From Chloroflexota bacterium (lineage in GTDB: Bacteria; Chloroflexota; UBA11872): DNA of 64,000 nucleotides. The DNA lies in NCBI GenBank assembly GCA_022825895.1, contig JAJDVX010000001.1:42238-106237 (forward strand). The letters are read 5' to 3'. Made by a program: the position numbers and the translations under genes. Below, piece by piece: positions 35,869 to 45,610 of the stretch. The notes under the pieces are model-generated. The model searched no databases, had not been told where the DNA came from, and saw nothing but the letters and a program-made list of their open reading frames with translations. The number at the start of each line of letters is the position of its first letter. The first letter of the stretch is position 1.

Positions 35869-36486
35869 ATGCTCATCAAGATCTGCGGCCTCCTGGAACC
35901 GGCCGATGGCCATGTCGCCGCGGCGGCTGGCGCCGATCTGCTGAGCGTAATCTTCGCGCCCGCCCGCCGCCGCCGCACGCTCGCCCAGGCCCGCGCAATC
36001 TTCGACGCCGCGCCGCCGCACGTGGAGCGCGTCGGCGTCTTTGTCGACGCTCCACCCGCCGAAGTCAACGAAGTCATCCAGGCCTGCCGCCTCGATCGCG
36101 TGCAGTTCTCCGGCGCCGAGACGCCCGACGACTGCCGCGCCTTCGGCGAGCGGGCCATCAAAACGCTCCGGCTGCCGGGTGACCTCGACAAGCTCCCGCG
36201 GTTTCCGGTCCCACTTTTCAACTTGGACGCGGACGTCGAAGGCCACGCCGGCGGAACCGGCGAGATCTGGGACTACACGCTCGCGCGCGAGACATCTCAC
36301 ACCTACCGAATTCTCCTCGCCGGCGGCTTGACGCCCGACAACGTCGGAGCCGCCATTGCCGCCGTCCGGCCATACGGCGTGGACGTCAGTAGCGGCGTTG
36401 AGACCGACCGGCGCAAGGACCACGACAAGATCGAACGGTTCATCCGCAACGCGCGAGCGGCCTACGACACGGCACTCGCGCCATGA
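35869..36486 (+). CDS. trpF: Phosphoribosylanthranilate isomerase
   Basis: 205 residues. The N-terminal KICGL strand (catalytic Cys6), the FAPARRRRTL segment at the place of the usual FxxxSxR motif, VGVFVDAPP, VQFSGAETPD and the phosphate-binding C-terminal LLAGGLTPDNV followed by VDVSSGVET identify TrpF. It performs the Amadori rearrangement before TrpC. VQFSG replaces the usual VQLHG. The stop overlaps the lipoprotein start. Confidence 0.94.
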   Translation: MLIKICGLLEPADGHVAAAAGADLLSVIFAPARRRRTLAQARAIFDAAPPHVERVGVFVDAPPAEVNEVIQACRLDRVQFSGAETPDDCRAFGERAIKTLRLPGDLDKLPRFPVPLFNLDADVEGHAGGTGEIWDYTLARETSHTYRILLAGGLTPDNVGAAIAAVRPYGVDVSSGVETDRRKDHDKIERFIRNARAAYDTALAP

Positions 36487-37475
36487 CCCGCCTTCGCCTC
36501 GCCGCCGTGGGCTTCTCCCTGCTTGCGCTGGCCGCCTGCACGCACGGCCTGGAACTCGAGAACGGGCAACGACCGGTCCAGCCAATCACACGAGTCAGCT
36601 TTCTCTTTAACGAAGACCAGAGCGACATCGTTCTGACTGCGCCCACGAGCGTCGACCAACCGGCCCCTGCCGCGGTCCCAGGCCCTGCGGTCGTCACGGC
36701 CTCTCCGCCGGCCGCGGCGCCGCCGGCGCAGCCCACGGATGCCCCTGCGCCCCCAACTCCCTCGACCGCCGGGCAGGACACGACGGCTGAGCCGTCGCCA
36801 GCCACCACTGCCGCGACTGGCAGCCCGACGCCAACAGCCGAGCCGACCCCGCTCCCCGACGTCGACATTGCGGCCATTACCGCCGACGAGACAGCCAGGT
36901 CGCTTGTCATTCCGGCGACAGAAGTTGATCCAGGACTGGAGACCGTCGACGAGTCGTCCGACCCCTCGGACTTTCTGTCCGAGGAGCTCATGGCTCAGTC
37001 CGCCCTCACAAGTTTCTACGTTAGCGGCAGCAGCCGCCAGCCCACCGGCGGCGGTCGGCCGGTCCAGCTTGTCCAGCGCCTGTTCGTCCACGCCAACACC
37101 CAGGGCGCATCCCGGATGTTCGATGAGCTTGTCGACAGCGCTGCCCCAACATTCGCCATCGCGGCTCTTGGCTTCTTTCGGCAGTTCTACCCTGACCTTG
37201 AGCCCGGCACGCGTACATCTGATCAGTTCACGCTGGCCGACCAAAACCGCCTGATTGAAGTTCGAATCGACCCCATGATCGCCCCCGAGGAACGCGAACT
37301 CGGCCCAGGCGACCCGCACATCTACTACTTGATTCTTCGAGAAGGTCGAGTGTCGGCCATTTTCGAGCTCGTCTATTTGAGTGCGCAGGATCCGGGCGTC
37401 GTCACCGTCCTGGGGGAACGCCTGATTAACCGGATTCCGAGCGAACTTGCTGAAACGTCGAACGCAAGTGCTTGA
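36483..37475 (+). CDS. Lipoprotein of unknown function inside the trp operon
   Basis: 330 residues. A classic lipoprotein signal peptide ends LLALAAC with Cys19. Residues of about 53-125 form a Pro/Thr/Ala linker that would span the cell wall or periplasm. The C-terminal domain (about 140-325) is globular, with [39 protein letters not shown] and [20 protein letters not shown], and has no motif I recognise. It overlaps trpF by four bases and contains the trpB start, so it is translated as part of the biosynthetic operon. A sensor or binding role in tryptophan supply is possible but unproven. Confidence 0.85.
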   Translation: MTRLRLAAVGFSLLALAACTHGLELENGQRPVQPITRVSFLFNEDQSDIVLTAPTSVDQPAPAAVPGPAVVTASPPAAAPPAQPTDAPAPPTPSTAGQDTTAEPSPATTAATGSPTPTAEPTPLPDVDIAAITADETARSLVIPATEVDPGLETVDESSDPSDFLSEELMAQSALTSFYVSGSSRQPTGGGRPVQLVQRLFVHANTQGASRMFDELVDSAAPTFAIAALGFFRQFYPDLEPGTRTSDQFTLADQNRLIEVRIDPMIAPEERELGPGDPHIYYLILREGRVSAIFELVYLSAQDPGVVTVLGERLINRIPSELAETSNASA

Positions 37476-38670
37476 CACACGGACGCTTCCCGACGAGTTC
37501 GGCTACTTCGGCCCGTTCGGCGGCCGCTATGTGCCGGAGACTCTCGTCGCCGCGCTTGACGAGCTCGAGACTTCGTTCCAGCGTCACCACCAGGATCCCG
37601 CCTTCGTGGACGAACTCGAGAACCTCCTCCACTTCTACGCCGGCCGCCCCACTCCCACGTACCACGCCACCCGCCTCAGCAAGGAACTCGGAGGCGCCCA
37701 GCTCTACCTCAAGCGCGAAGACCTCGCTCACACCGGCGCCCACAAGATCAACAACGCGCTCGGCCAGGGCCTGCTCGCCCGTGTCAGCGGCAAGCGCCGT
37801 GTCATCGCGGAAACCGGCGCCGGCCAGCACGGCGTCGCCTCAGCGACCGTCTGCGCCATGCTCGGCCTCGACTGCGTCGTATACATGGGCGAGGAAGACG
37901 TCCACCGCCAGGCCCTCAACGTCGCCCGCATGCGCACCCTCGGCGCCGAAGTCATTTCCGTAACGTCCGGCACCCGCACCCTCAAGGACGCCATCAACGA
38001 GGCCCTGCGCGACTGGGTCACCAACGTCGAAACCACCTTCTACCTCTTCGGCTCCGCCACCGGCCCGCACCCCTACCCTAAGATCGTCCGCGAATTTCAG
38101 CGTGTCATCGGCCGCGAAGCCCGCGCCCAGATCCAGGAACTCTCAGGCGGTCTGCCCAACAGCGTCGTCGCCTGCGTCAACGGCGGCAGCAACGCCATCG
38201 GAATCTTCTCCGCGTTCATCGAAGATCCCGACGTCAAGCTCATCGGCGTCGAAGCCGGCGGCCGCGGCGGTGACCAGGGCGAGCACGCGGCCACCGTGGA
38301 AAGCGGGACCCTCGGCATCCTTCACGGGTCACGCAGCCTGCTCCTGCAAGACGAAGGCGGGCAGATCATTGGAACGCACAGCATCGCGGCAGGTCTTGAC
38401 TATCCGGGCGTGGGTCCGGAACTGGCCTACCTGCACCATGTCGGCAGGGCGGAGTTCCACACGTTTGGCGATGACGCTGCAATGGATGCCCTTCAGTTGC
38501 TGGCTCGAACCGAGGGCATAATCCCCGCCCTCGAGAGCGCGCACGCCATCGCCGGCGCCATGCGGATGGCGTCCGAGGCAAGCAGCGATCACGTCATCCT
38601 CGTCAACCTCTCGGGACGCGGCGATAAGGACATGGAGACCATCGCCGCCCAACTCGGCGAGGGCCCATGA
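37468..38670 (+). CDS. trpB: Tryptophan synthase beta chain
   Basis: 400 residues from the GTG at 37468, which overlaps the lipoprotein stop; a TTG at 37447 is an alternative adding seven residues. The sequence starts [20 protein letters not shown], with PLP lysine K93 in HTGAHKINN and the phosphate loop [10 protein letters not shown]. It condenses indole with serine. It is a canonical TrpB1-type protein that pairs with TrpA, encoded next with a four-base overlap. Confidence 0.97.
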   Translation: MLDTRTLPDEFGYFGPFGGRYVPETLVAALDELETSFQRHHQDPAFVDELENLLHFYAGRPTPTYHATRLSKELGGAQLYLKREDLAHTGAHKINNALGQGLLARVSGKRRVIAETGAGQHGVASATVCAMLGLDCVVYMGEEDVHRQALNVARMRTLGAEVISVTSGTRTLKDAINEALRDWVTNVETTFYLFGSATGPHPYPKIVREFQRVIGREARAQIQELSGGLPNSVVACVNGGSNAIGIFSAFIEDPDVKLIGVEAGGRGGDQGEHAATVESGTLGILHGSRSLLLQDEGGQIIGTHSIAAGLDYPGVGPELAYLHHVGRAEFHTFGDDAAMDALQLLARTEGIIPALESAHAIAGAMRMASEASSDHVILVNLSGRGDKDMETIAAQLGEGP

Positions 38671-39455
38671 ATCGCATCGACTCGACCTTCAAGTCGGCGA
38701 AAGCCGAATCTCGCCTGGTCTTGGCCCCCTACGTCACCGTTGGGTATCCGACCCGTGAATCCGCCGTCGAACTGGCGCTCGCCTACGTTGAAGCCGGCGC
38801 CGACATGCTTGAGATCGGCATGCCCTTCAGCGACCCCATCGCTGACGGCCCTACGGTGCAGTTGGCCTCCCAAATTGCGCTCGAACGGGGCGTCTGGCTT
38901 GAGGATGCCTTCAATCTGATCGAGCGGATTCGTTCCCAGACCGGCATTCCATTGGCCCTGATGGGCTACGCGAACCCGTTCATGCAATTCGGCTTCGGCG
39001 CGCTGTCGCGCGAATCCTCGGCAGCCGGCGCTGACGGCTTGATTGTCCCGGACGTTCTGCCGGAGCAAGCCCAGGACATCGAGGCCGCGAATGCCGAGCA
39101 CGGCCTGCACTTCATCCGCTTTGCGGCCCCGACCTCGCCGCTCGAACGGCTGCGGCAAATCGGCCAGGGAGCCCGGGGCTTCATCTACTGCGTCAGCGTC
39201 ACCGGCGTCACCGGCAGCCGCGCCGAGCTCTCCGAGAGCCTGCCCGCATACCTGGCCCGCGTCGGCAAGGCCACCAGCATCCCCCGCGTCGTCGGCTTCG
39301 GCATCTCCAGGCCCGAGCACCTCCGGTCGCTCCACGGACGCGCCGAAGGCGCCATCGTCGCCAGCGCCCTCATCGACATCGTGCAAGCCAACCCGCCGGG
39401 CCAGGGCGTTGAAGCCGCCGCCGCCCACGTCCGCAGCCTCGCCGCCGCCGCATGA
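38667..39455 (+). CDS. trpA: Tryptophan synthase alpha chain
   Basis: 262 residues. Catalytic E49 and D60 lie in [40 protein letters not shown] and [11 protein letters not shown] follow the family. It cleaves indole-3-glycerol phosphate and channels indole to TrpB. It is the last biosynthetic gene; the downstream hydrolase overlaps its stop by four bases and so is probably expressed from the same transcript. Confidence 0.97.
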   Translation: MNRIDSTFKSAKAESRLVLAPYVTVGYPTRESAVELALAYVEAGADMLEIGMPFSDPIADGPTVQLASQIALERGVWLEDAFNLIERIRSQTGIPLALMGYANPFMQFGFGALSRESSAAGADGLIVPDVLPEQAQDIEAANAEHGLHFIRFAAPTSPLERLRQIGQGARGFIYCVSVTGVTGSRAELSESLPAYLARVGKATSIPRVVGFGISRPEHLRSLHGRAEGAIVASALIDIVQANPPGQGVEAAAAHVRSLAAAA

Positions 39456-40456
39456 CCCGCGTAATCCTCATCAGTCTCGGGCTGGCGGCCGCCGCCTACG
39501 TCCTCATCGTCCTGCGCACCGCCTGGCTCATCGTCCACCCCAATCGCCGCTGGCGCCCGCTCGACTGGGAGCCGCTGCCACTCAATCCGGCGCGCGTTTC
39601 ATTCAGGTCGGCCGACGGCACCCGCCTCGCTGGCTGGATCAAGCCGCACGATAACCCCATCGCCACTGTCATCCTCGTCCACGGACTGGCTGTCAATCAC
39701 ACCGTGCTGGCCAATCGTGCCTACCGCCTCTGGCAACGGCGCTTCTCCGTCATGCTCTTCGACTTCCGAGCCTGCGGCGAGTCCGAAGGCTCAACCAGCA
39801 CCTGTGGTGTCCGCGAAGTCGCCGACCTTTCGGCTGCGGTGGACCTTTGCCTTTGCCAACCGGAATTCGGCAACGCGCCCATCGTCGCCTTGGCCGACTC
39901 GCTCGGCGGCACCGTAGCCCTCGCCGCCGCCGCGCAACGACCGGAGATTAAGGCGGTATTCAGCGACGCCGCCCCTATTTCGCTCCGGTCGGCAATCGAC
40001 AAGGGTTTCTCCGCCTACACCGGACTCCCGGCGCGCCCGTTCCGGCGAGCCGTCGTCTGGGCCGCCGAACGCCTCACCCGCGAGAGTGTCGATGACTTCT
40101 CTGTCGAAGACTCCATCGCCCGCATCGCGCCGCGCGCCATCTGCCTGGCGCACGGCCACCTCGATCCCCTGGTCGACGTGGCCGACGCACACCGGATGCA
40201 CGAACGCGCCGGCCAGCCGTGCGAGCTATGGCTCGAGCCGGACGTCGGCCACGTCCTCGCCAGCGAAATCGACCCGGAGGACTACGCCGACCGCGTAGCC
40301 GACTTCTTCAATCGCGCGATTTCGCCTGGGCGGGCGCCTGCACGACCTGAAGAACGGCGCGTCTCGACGCAGTCGCTTGACCACCCGGGCGCGCCAACCC
40401 ATCAGAGCAACGGCGCCGACGAAACGCTGTCCGCGCAAACGTCCTCGAGGCCCTAG
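39452..40456 (+). CDS. Alpha/beta hydrolase with N-terminal membrane anchor
   Basis: 334 residues. Residues 4-28 form one membrane helix. VILVHGLAVNH is the oxyanion strand, and the nucleophile elbow reads LADSLGG with Ser150, where the first Gly of GxSxG is Asp-preceded Ala. LAHGHLDPLVD supplies the acid and DVGHVL the His. Membrane-tethered hydrolases of this type act on peptides or esters. It is coupled to trpA, but a role in Trp metabolism is not implied. The tail after residue 290 is low-complexity. The last four bases overlap the convergent SRPBCC gene. Confidence 0.83.
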   Translation: MTRVILISLGLAAAAYVLIVLRTAWLIVHPNRRWRPLDWEPLPLNPARVSFRSADGTRLAGWIKPHDNPIATVILVHGLAVNHTVLANRAYRLWQRRFSVMLFDFRACGESEGSTSTCGVREVADLSAAVDLCLCQPEFGNAPIVALADSLGGTVALAAAAQRPEIKAVFSDAAPISLRSAIDKGFSAYTGLPARPFRRAVVWAAERLTRESVDDFSVEDSIARIAPRAICLAHGHLDPLVDVADAHRMHERAGQPCELWLEPDVGHVLASEIDPEDYADRVADFFNRAISPGRAPARPEERRVSTQSLDHPGAPTHQSNGADETLSAQTSSRP

Positions 40457-40965
40457 GCGCCGTCGTCCCAGCGCGAGGCGCGCTCGTCGGTCTCGAACTC
40501 CGGTGTGCTGTACGCCTCAGCCTCCAGCAAGTCCTTCAGCTTCTCCAGCGAGACGGTCATCACCAGGTTGGCATCCCGTTTGGCCTTGCCGCCTATCCCA
40601 AAGAAACTCCGGCCCTCACTGTCCAGTTTCAGTACCCAGTCCACCTCGGTCCCGGTCAATGAATGCTTGACCTGCACGCTCGCCCGGTGCGGCTGAAATT
40701 CCGCGTAGCGCGTCGGCAGTCGATAGGTGAACACCCGGTGCTCGGCATCGAACTCCAGGAGCTCAATCTCCGCTTCCGCCGCGCCCTTCACGGCCACTTT
40801 GCTCCCCACGCCCAGCGGCTCGTCGCCGAGCTTCCGGACTTCGCTGACGCCGGGGAACCAGCGCACCAGTTCTGACCCGTCCGTCCACGCCCGCCACGCC
40901 GTGTCCGGGTCCGTATGGATGAATTGCTCGACCTTCTGGCCGATCACGATCCGCTGCGACTCCAT
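40453..40965 (-). CDS. SRPBCC (polyketide cyclase / CoxG-like) protein
   Basis: 170 residues. It has the START/Bet v1 layout: VEQFIHTDPDTAWRAWTD, WFPGVSEVRKLGDEPLGVGS, VDWVLKLDSEG and a long C-terminal helix SLEKLKDLLEAEAY. These proteins bind hydrophobic ligands in a helix-grip cavity; family names such as CoxG or AHSA1 reflect different contexts. It is a single gene, transcribed toward the trp operon end. The ligand is unknown. Confidence 0.82.
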   Translation of the reverse strand: MESQRIVIGQKVEQFIHTDPDTAWRAWTDGSELVRWFPGVSEVRKLGDEPLGVGSKVAVKGAAEAEIELLEFDAEHRVFTYRLPTRYAEFQPHRASVQVKHSLTGTEVDWVLKLDSEGRSFFGIGGKAKRDANLVMTVSLEKLKDLLEAEAYSTPEFETDERASRWDDGA

Positions 40966-41058
40966 GCTGGCTCCTCACAGGCCGCCATTCGTGCGCCCGT
41001 CCCTATGGTACGCGCCACAAACGGTCTCGGCGCGTCCGTTCGGCGGTAAACTCGTTGC

Positions 41059-41151
<93 letters not shown>

Positions 41152-41188
41152 CGTTCCCGACCTGCCCGCTTGCTAGCATTCCCGGTCA

Positions 41189-41276
41189 GGAGAGGTCGCC
41201 TAGAGGCTTAGGGCGCACGCCTGGAAAGCGTGTAGGGGGCAACCCCACGTGGGTTCGAATCCCACCCTCTCCGCCA
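41189..41276 (+). tRNA. tRNA-Ser(GGA)
   Basis: The acceptor GGAGAGG pairs with CCTCTCC, with encoded CCA at 41274-41276. The anticodon stem CACGC/GCGTG encloses CTGGAAA, giving anticodon GGA at 41223-41225. The variable arm is long. The T arm and acceptor 3' half are identical to the neighbouring tRNA-Ser 39 bp upstream, suggesting tandem duplication with anticodon change. Confidence 0.96.
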
Positions 41277-41367
41277 CTCCGTTCAGCGCGTCCCTGCGGC
41301 TACGGCGCCGCCCCGCGCCCGCGAAACCATCGCGCCGGAAGTCCCCGCGACACCCGCGAAATCTCCC

Positions 41368-41396
41368 TTGACGTAGCCAACACGAATCCCTAGTCT
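41368..41396 (+). promoter_or_regulatory. Candidate promoter of the iron ABC transporter genes
   Basis: TTGACG (41368-41373) is a good -35 box. With 17 bp spacing it meets TAGTCT (41391-41396), a weak -10 box. It lies just upstream of the palindromic operator, the arrangement expected for repressor blockage. A second -10-like TAATAT lies within the palindrome itself. Confidence 0.4.
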
Positions 41397-41408
41397 CCGC
41401 CGTGGCTG

Positions 41409-41428
41409 ATATTAGCCGTAGCTAATAT
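41409..41428 (+). promoter_or_regulatory. Palindromic operator, probably metal-responsive (DtxR/IdeR-like)
   Basis: A perfect inverted repeat ATATTAGC-CGTA-GCTAATAT sits 13 bp before the start codon of an iron-type binding protein. The TTAGC/GCTAA half-sites resemble DtxR/IdeR boxes (TTAGGTTAGGCTAACCTAA). A further TTAGCC copy follows at 41435-41440. Its AT content stands out sharply in GC-rich surroundings. Binding by an iron or manganese regulator is inferred. Confidence 0.6.
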
Positions 41429-41441
41429 TGAGTGTTAGCCA

Positions 41442-42542
41442 ATGCTTCGCGACGATTCGACCTCTCTCGACAACACCGCATCCCGCGGTCGCCTCAGCCG
41501 GCGCCGCCTCCTGCAATTTGGAGCGGTCGGTGCGGTTGCTTCGGCTGCCGCCGCCGCCCTCGCCGCCTGCGGCGAGTCCCAGGTCGTCACCGTCGAGAGG
41601 CTGCCGCCCCCCGAGCGGCAGACCGTCACCGTCTACTCCGGCCGCAGCGAATCCCTCGTCGCTCCCATCCTCGCCCGGTTCAGTGAGATCTCGGGCGTCG
41701 ACGTCCGGATCAAGTACGCCGGCACTCCCGCTCTCGCAGCCACCCTCCTCGAAGAAGGCGCCAACTCCCCCGCCGACCTCTTCTACGCCCAGGACCCCGG
41801 CGGCCTCGGCGCGGTCGAACCTCTCTTCGCCCCCCTGCCCCAGGACATCCTGGAGCGAACCCCCGACTGGGCTCGCCATGCCGATGGTCTGTGGACCGGT
41901 GTCACCGGACGCGCCCGCACCGTCGTCTACAACAACCGGAAGTTCACTGAGGCGGACCTGCCCGATGACATGTTCGGCTTCCACGACCCCGTCTGGAAGG
42001 GCGGCATCGGCTGGGCCCCCACCAACGGCTCGTTCCAGGCCATGGTCACCGGCATGCGCACCGTCTGGGGCGAAGACCGCACCGCCGAGTGGCTCCAGGG
42101 CATCAAGGCCAACCAGCCCATCGAGTTCCCCAAGAACACTCCGCAGGTCGCCGCCGCTGCCGCGGGCGAGATCGACGTCGGCTTCGTCAATCACTACTAC
42201 CTGCACCGCTTCATGTCCGAGCAGGGCGAGTCCTTCAATGCCCGCAACTACCATGTCCGCGGTGGCGGACCGGGCGCCCTTATCATGGTTTCCGGCGCGG
42301 GTGTCCTGGCCTCGGCCGCCAATCCCGAGCCGGCGCAGGCCCTCATCCGCTTCCTGCTCTCTGACGTGGGACAGAGCTACTTCGTGTCCAACACCTTCGA
42401 GTACCCCATGGCGCCCGGCGTCAAAACGCACCCCGGGGTAACGCCTTTGGACTCCATCAACCGGCCCGACATCGCGCCTTCGCAATTGACTGACCTCAAG
42501 GGAACGCAGGCGCTCCTTCGGCAGCTCGAAATCTTGCCCTAG
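41442..42542 (+). CDS. Fe(III)-type ABC transporter substrate-binding lipoprotein, Tat-exported
   Basis: 366 residues. A twin-arginine signal SRRRLLQFG (residues 19-27) leads into a hydrophobic stretch and a lipobox ALAAC with Cys43. The mature protein starts VTVYSGRSESLVAPILARF, typical of FbpA/FutA periplasmic iron-binding proteins. Later GRARTVVYNNRKF and VGFVNHYYLHRF (paired Tyr residues, usual Fe ligands) fit ferric binding. No ribosome site is visible before the ATG. The permease gene begins 11 bp downstream. Control by the adjacent palindrome is likely. Confidence 0.9.
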   Translation: MLRDDSTSLDNTASRGRLSRRRLLQFGAVGAVASAAAAALAACGESQVVTVERLPPPERQTVTVYSGRSESLVAPILARFSEISGVDVRIKYAGTPALAATLLEEGANSPADLFYAQDPGGLGAVEPLFAPLPQDILERTPDWARHADGLWTGVTGRARTVVYNNRKFTEADLPDDMFGFHDPVWKGGIGWAPTNGSFQAMVTGMRTVWGEDRTAEWLQGIKANQPIEFPKNTPQVAAAAAGEIDVGFVNHYYLHRFMSEQGESFNARNYHVRGGGPGALIMVSGAGVLASAANPEPAQALIRFLLSDVGQSYFVSNTFEYPMAPGVKTHPGVTPLDSINRPDIAPSQLTDLKGTQALLRQLEILP

Positions 42543-42553
42543 CTCCGCGGCTT

Positions 42554-44188
42554 ATGGCTTCGATCCCCTCGGTTGAGCGCCTCTCCGGGTCGTTTACAGC
42601 CCGCCGGTCCCCGCCCGTAGGGCTGACACTCCTCGCCCTGGCGGTCACCGCGCTCCTCGTGTTGCCGGTGATCTACCTGGGCATCAGGTCATTTGACTCG
42701 GGGATCGAGGCCTGGCAGTTGCTGGCGCGCCCCCGCATCGCGGCCGTCATTGGCCGAAGCCTGCTACTCGTCGTTTCGGTCACGGCCGTGGCCACCGGCC
42801 TGGCCCTACCCATCGCCTGGCTCCTCACGCGTACCGACCTTCCCGGCCGCCGCTGGTGGATGGTCGTCATGGTCCTGCCCCTCGTCATCCCCAGCTTCGT
42901 CTACGCCCTTGTCGCTGGCACCGCCCTCGGCCCCCGCGGCCTCGTCCAGCAAGGTCTCGAAGCCCTCATCGGCGTCCCCGAACTACCCTCCATCTACGGC
43001 TTTCCCGGCGCCCTGCTGGCCCTGGCGCTCCTCACCTATCCCTACGTCCTGCTGCCAACCACGGCTGCCTTTCGCCGCCTGGACCCTGCCCTTGAGGAAG
43101 TCAGCCGCTGCCTCGGCCGCGGTGCGCTGCGCACCTTCGCCACTGTCACCCTCCCGGCCCTCCGCCCAGCCATTGCGGCTGGCGCCCTGTTAGCCGCGCT
43201 CTACACCCTCTCCGACTTCGGCGCCGTCTCGCTCCTGCGCTACGAGACCTTCACCGCAGCCATCTTCGTCCAGTACCAGTCCGCCTTCGACCGAGCCGCC
43301 GCCGCTGCCCTCTCGCTAGTCTTGGTGGCCGCCGCCATCGCCATCGTCGCTCTGGAGGCCCGCAGCCGCGGACGTTCCCGCTACCACGCCCTCGGCCCGG
43401 GCACGAGCCGCGAGTTCCGTCCCATCCCGCTGCGTCGCTGGCGCTGGCCCGCGCAGACCGGACTAGGCCTGGTCGCGTTCTTCACCACCCTTGGCCCGGC
43501 CGCCGTGCTTGTCTACTGGCTGGTACGCGGCCTTGCCGCCGGCGAGAAGCTCCTCGAACTGGTCGAGCCCCTCGTCAACTCGGTCGGCATATCCGTCCTG
43601 GCCGCCGCGATCCTGCTGGTCGCGGCCGTCCCAATAGGCGTCCTGCTCGTGCGCTATCCCAGCCCGATCTCTCGCTTGGTCGAGCGCGGATCCTACGTTG
43701 GCTTCGCCCTCCCCGGCATCACCGTCGCCATCGCCTTCATCTTCTTCGGCATCAACGTGGCCCGGCCCATCTACCAGACCCTCGTGCTACTGCTCGCCGC
43801 CTACGTCGTCCTCTTCCTCCCCTCCACCCTTGGCGCCGTCCGCGCCGGCCTGCTCCAGGTCGATCCCCGCACCGAAGAAGCCGCCCGCACTCTTGGCAAA
43901 AGCCCCCGCCAGGTCCTTTGGCGCGTCACCATCCCCGCCGTTCGCGGCAGCCTGGCCGCCGGCGCCGCCATGGCCTTCCTGCTGGTCATGAAAGAGCTCC
44001 CGGCGGCACTCCTGCTTGGCCCTATCGGCTTCCGCACCCTCGCCACCGTCACCTGGGCCGCCGCCCACGAAGCCTTCTTCGCCCAGGCCGCATCCTCGTC
44101 GCTCCTGTTGATCGTCGTCGCCTCGCTGCCTCTCGCCTTCATCCTCGTTCGGCGCGGCTCTGCTGGAATCCTGCGCGCCTCCGGCTAG
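42554..44188 (+). CDS. Fe(III)-type ABC transporter permease, two fused membrane domains
   Basis: 544 residues with about twelve hydrophobic helices. Two permease coupling loops are recognisable: EEVSRCLGRGALRTFATVTLP in the first half and EEAARTLGKSPRQVLWRVTIP in the second, as in FbpB/CysW-fused iron permeases. It should form the channel for iron delivered by the binding protein. No ATP-binding subunit follows: the next gene, 46 bp on, is a glycosidase-like propeller. The ATPase must be encoded elsewhere. Confidence 0.9.
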   Translation: MASIPSVERLSGSFTARRSPPVGLTLLALAVTALLVLPVIYLGIRSFDSGIEAWQLLARPRIAAVIGRSLLLVVSVTAVATGLALPIAWLLTRTDLPGRRWWMVVMVLPLVIPSFVYALVAGTALGPRGLVQQGLEALIGVPELPSIYGFPGALLALALLTYPYVLLPTTAAFRRLDPALEEVSRCLGRGALRTFATVTLPALRPAIAAGALLAALYTLSDFGAVSLLRYETFTAAIFVQYQSAFDRAAAAALSLVLVAAAIAIVALEARSRGRSRYHALGPGTSREFRPIPLRRWRWPAQTGLGLVAFFTTLGPAAVLVYWLVRGLAAGEKLLELVEPLVNSVGISVLAAAILLVAAVPIGVLLVRYPSPISRLVERGSYVGFALPGITVAIAFIFFGINVARPIYQTLVLLLAAYVVLFLPSTLGAVRAGLLQVDPRTEEAARTLGKSPRQVLWRVTIPAVRGSLAAGAAMAFLLVMKELPAALLLGPIGFRTLATVTWAAAHEAFFAQAASSSLLLIVVASLPLAFILVRRGSAGILRASG

Positions 44189-44234
44189 ACCACCCGCGTA
44201 TCATGCGGGTCCCGGTCCCCTGGCAGAAAGCGCC

Positions 44235-45596
44235 ATGTACGACCCGAACTTGCATCTCCTGATCGACGACCACGAAGTCCTCTACCGCGCCGGCCTGACA
44301 CGCTTCGTGGAACATCCGCAGCGAACCTCCCTCGAACCCGTTTTGCGCGCCGAAACGCCCTGGGAGCACGGCCACGTCTCCCTCTGGGGCTCCGTGTTGC
44401 ACGACGGCTCGCAGTTCCAGATGTGGTACCTGGCCATACCCCCTGAACGCCGCCGCGGCTACGACCGCATCTGCTATGCCACCTCGTCCGACGGCGTCAA
44501 CTGGACGCGGGGCGACTTCGATCGCTACCCCCTCCCCGAAGCTCCCCGCAACAACCTCGTCTACCGGGACGAGCAACTGCCCCGGATTCGCCGCAGTCAC
44601 CCGTTCACCGTCATCCGCGACCTCCTCGAACCCGACCCGCAACGCCGCTACAAGTTCGTCGGCTACATGAACGACGCCGACCACAACCGTGGCTACTCCG
44701 TCGGCTTCAGCCCCGACGGCGTCGACTGGACCTGCGCCCCCCGCGTCCTCCTCCCCCGCGGCGACCGCACCGCCGTCGGCCAGGACTTCGTCAACGGCGG
44801 CTTCGTCATGACCTCGCGCGGCGACAACCGCGGCCGTGACCGTGAAGCCGGGCACAGAACTCGGCGGGATATAGCAATCTCCCGTTCACCCGATCTCTTG
44901 AATTGGACACCCGGCGTCCGGGTCTTCGAGGGTGACGACGACGACCCGCCTGGAACCGAGTTCTACGGCATGCCCCTCTTCATGTGGGGCAATCAGTGGA
45001 TCGGGTTCCTGGAGCACTACGACCCGCTCAACGAAATCCTCAACGTCCAGCTCACCACCAGCCGCGACGGCGACCGTTGGGAACGCGCCTGCTCCCGCCG
45101 CACCTACTTCGATGTCGGTTCCTCCGACTCCTGGGAAAGCACCTGGGTCGTCTTCCCGCCGTCGCCGCCCATCGTCGTTGGCGACGAAATGTTCCTCTGG
45201 TACACCGGCCGCCCCCTCGCCCATCGCCGGCCTGAGGAACTCACGTTTTCATCCTCGATCGGACTGGCCCGCGCCCCTCGCGATCGCTTCGCCGGCCTTC
45301 GCGCCGGCCCCGACGGTGGCGAACTCACCACCGATTGGGTCGAAGTCGGCGGCCCCCGCCTGCTGCTCAACATCGGAGCCGCCGCCGGCTCGCTCACGGT
45401 CGCTGTCACCGGCGACGACGCCACACCCATCCCTGGCTTCGACCACGCCGACTACGATTCCGGAATCAAGAGCGGCGTCGACGTTGAGGCCACCTGGAAC
45501 GGTCGCAACCTCGCCTCCCTCGTCGGCCGCAGCGTCCGCCTCCACATCAAGATCACCTACGCCACCCTCTACGCCTACCGCTTCGCCGGTCCCTGA
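44235..45596 (+). CDS. Predicted five-bladed beta-propeller glycosidase-like protein (copy C)
   Basis: 453 residues. It starts MYDPNLHLLIDDHEVLYRAG, has blade turns such as YATSSDGVNWTRGD and GFSPDGVDWTCAP, an acidic GDDDDPPGTEFYGMPLFMWG segment and a C-terminal sandwich beginning RLLLNIGAAAG and ending LYAYRF. It is closely related to copy D (52539) over its full length and more distantly to copy A. It is probably an intracellular glycoside hydrolase or related enzyme of unassigned family. It is followed 14 bp later by the DegT aminotransferase and is likely cotranscribed. Confidence 0.76.
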   Translation: MYDPNLHLLIDDHEVLYRAGLTRFVEHPQRTSLEPVLRAETPWEHGHVSLWGSVLHDGSQFQMWYLAIPPERRRGYDRICYATSSDGVNWTRGDFDRYPLPEAPRNNLVYRDEQLPRIRRSHPFTVIRDLLEPDPQRRYKFVGYMNDADHNRGYSVGFSPDGVDWTCAPRVLLPRGDRTAVGQDFVNGGFVMTSRGDNRGRDREAGHRTRRDIAISRSPDLLNWTPGVRVFEGDDDDPPGTEFYGMPLFMWGNQWIGFLEHYDPLNEILNVQLTTSRDGDRWERACSRRTYFDVGSSDSWESTWVVFPPSPPIVVGDEMFLWYTGRPLAHRRPEELTFSSSIGLARAPRDRFAGLRAGPDGGELTTDWVEVGGPRLLLNIGAAAGSLTVAVTGDDATPIPGFDHADYDSGIKSGVDVEATWNGRNLASLVGRSVRLHIKITYATLYAYRFAGP

Positions 45597-45610
45597 AAGC
45601 AGTAACAGCC

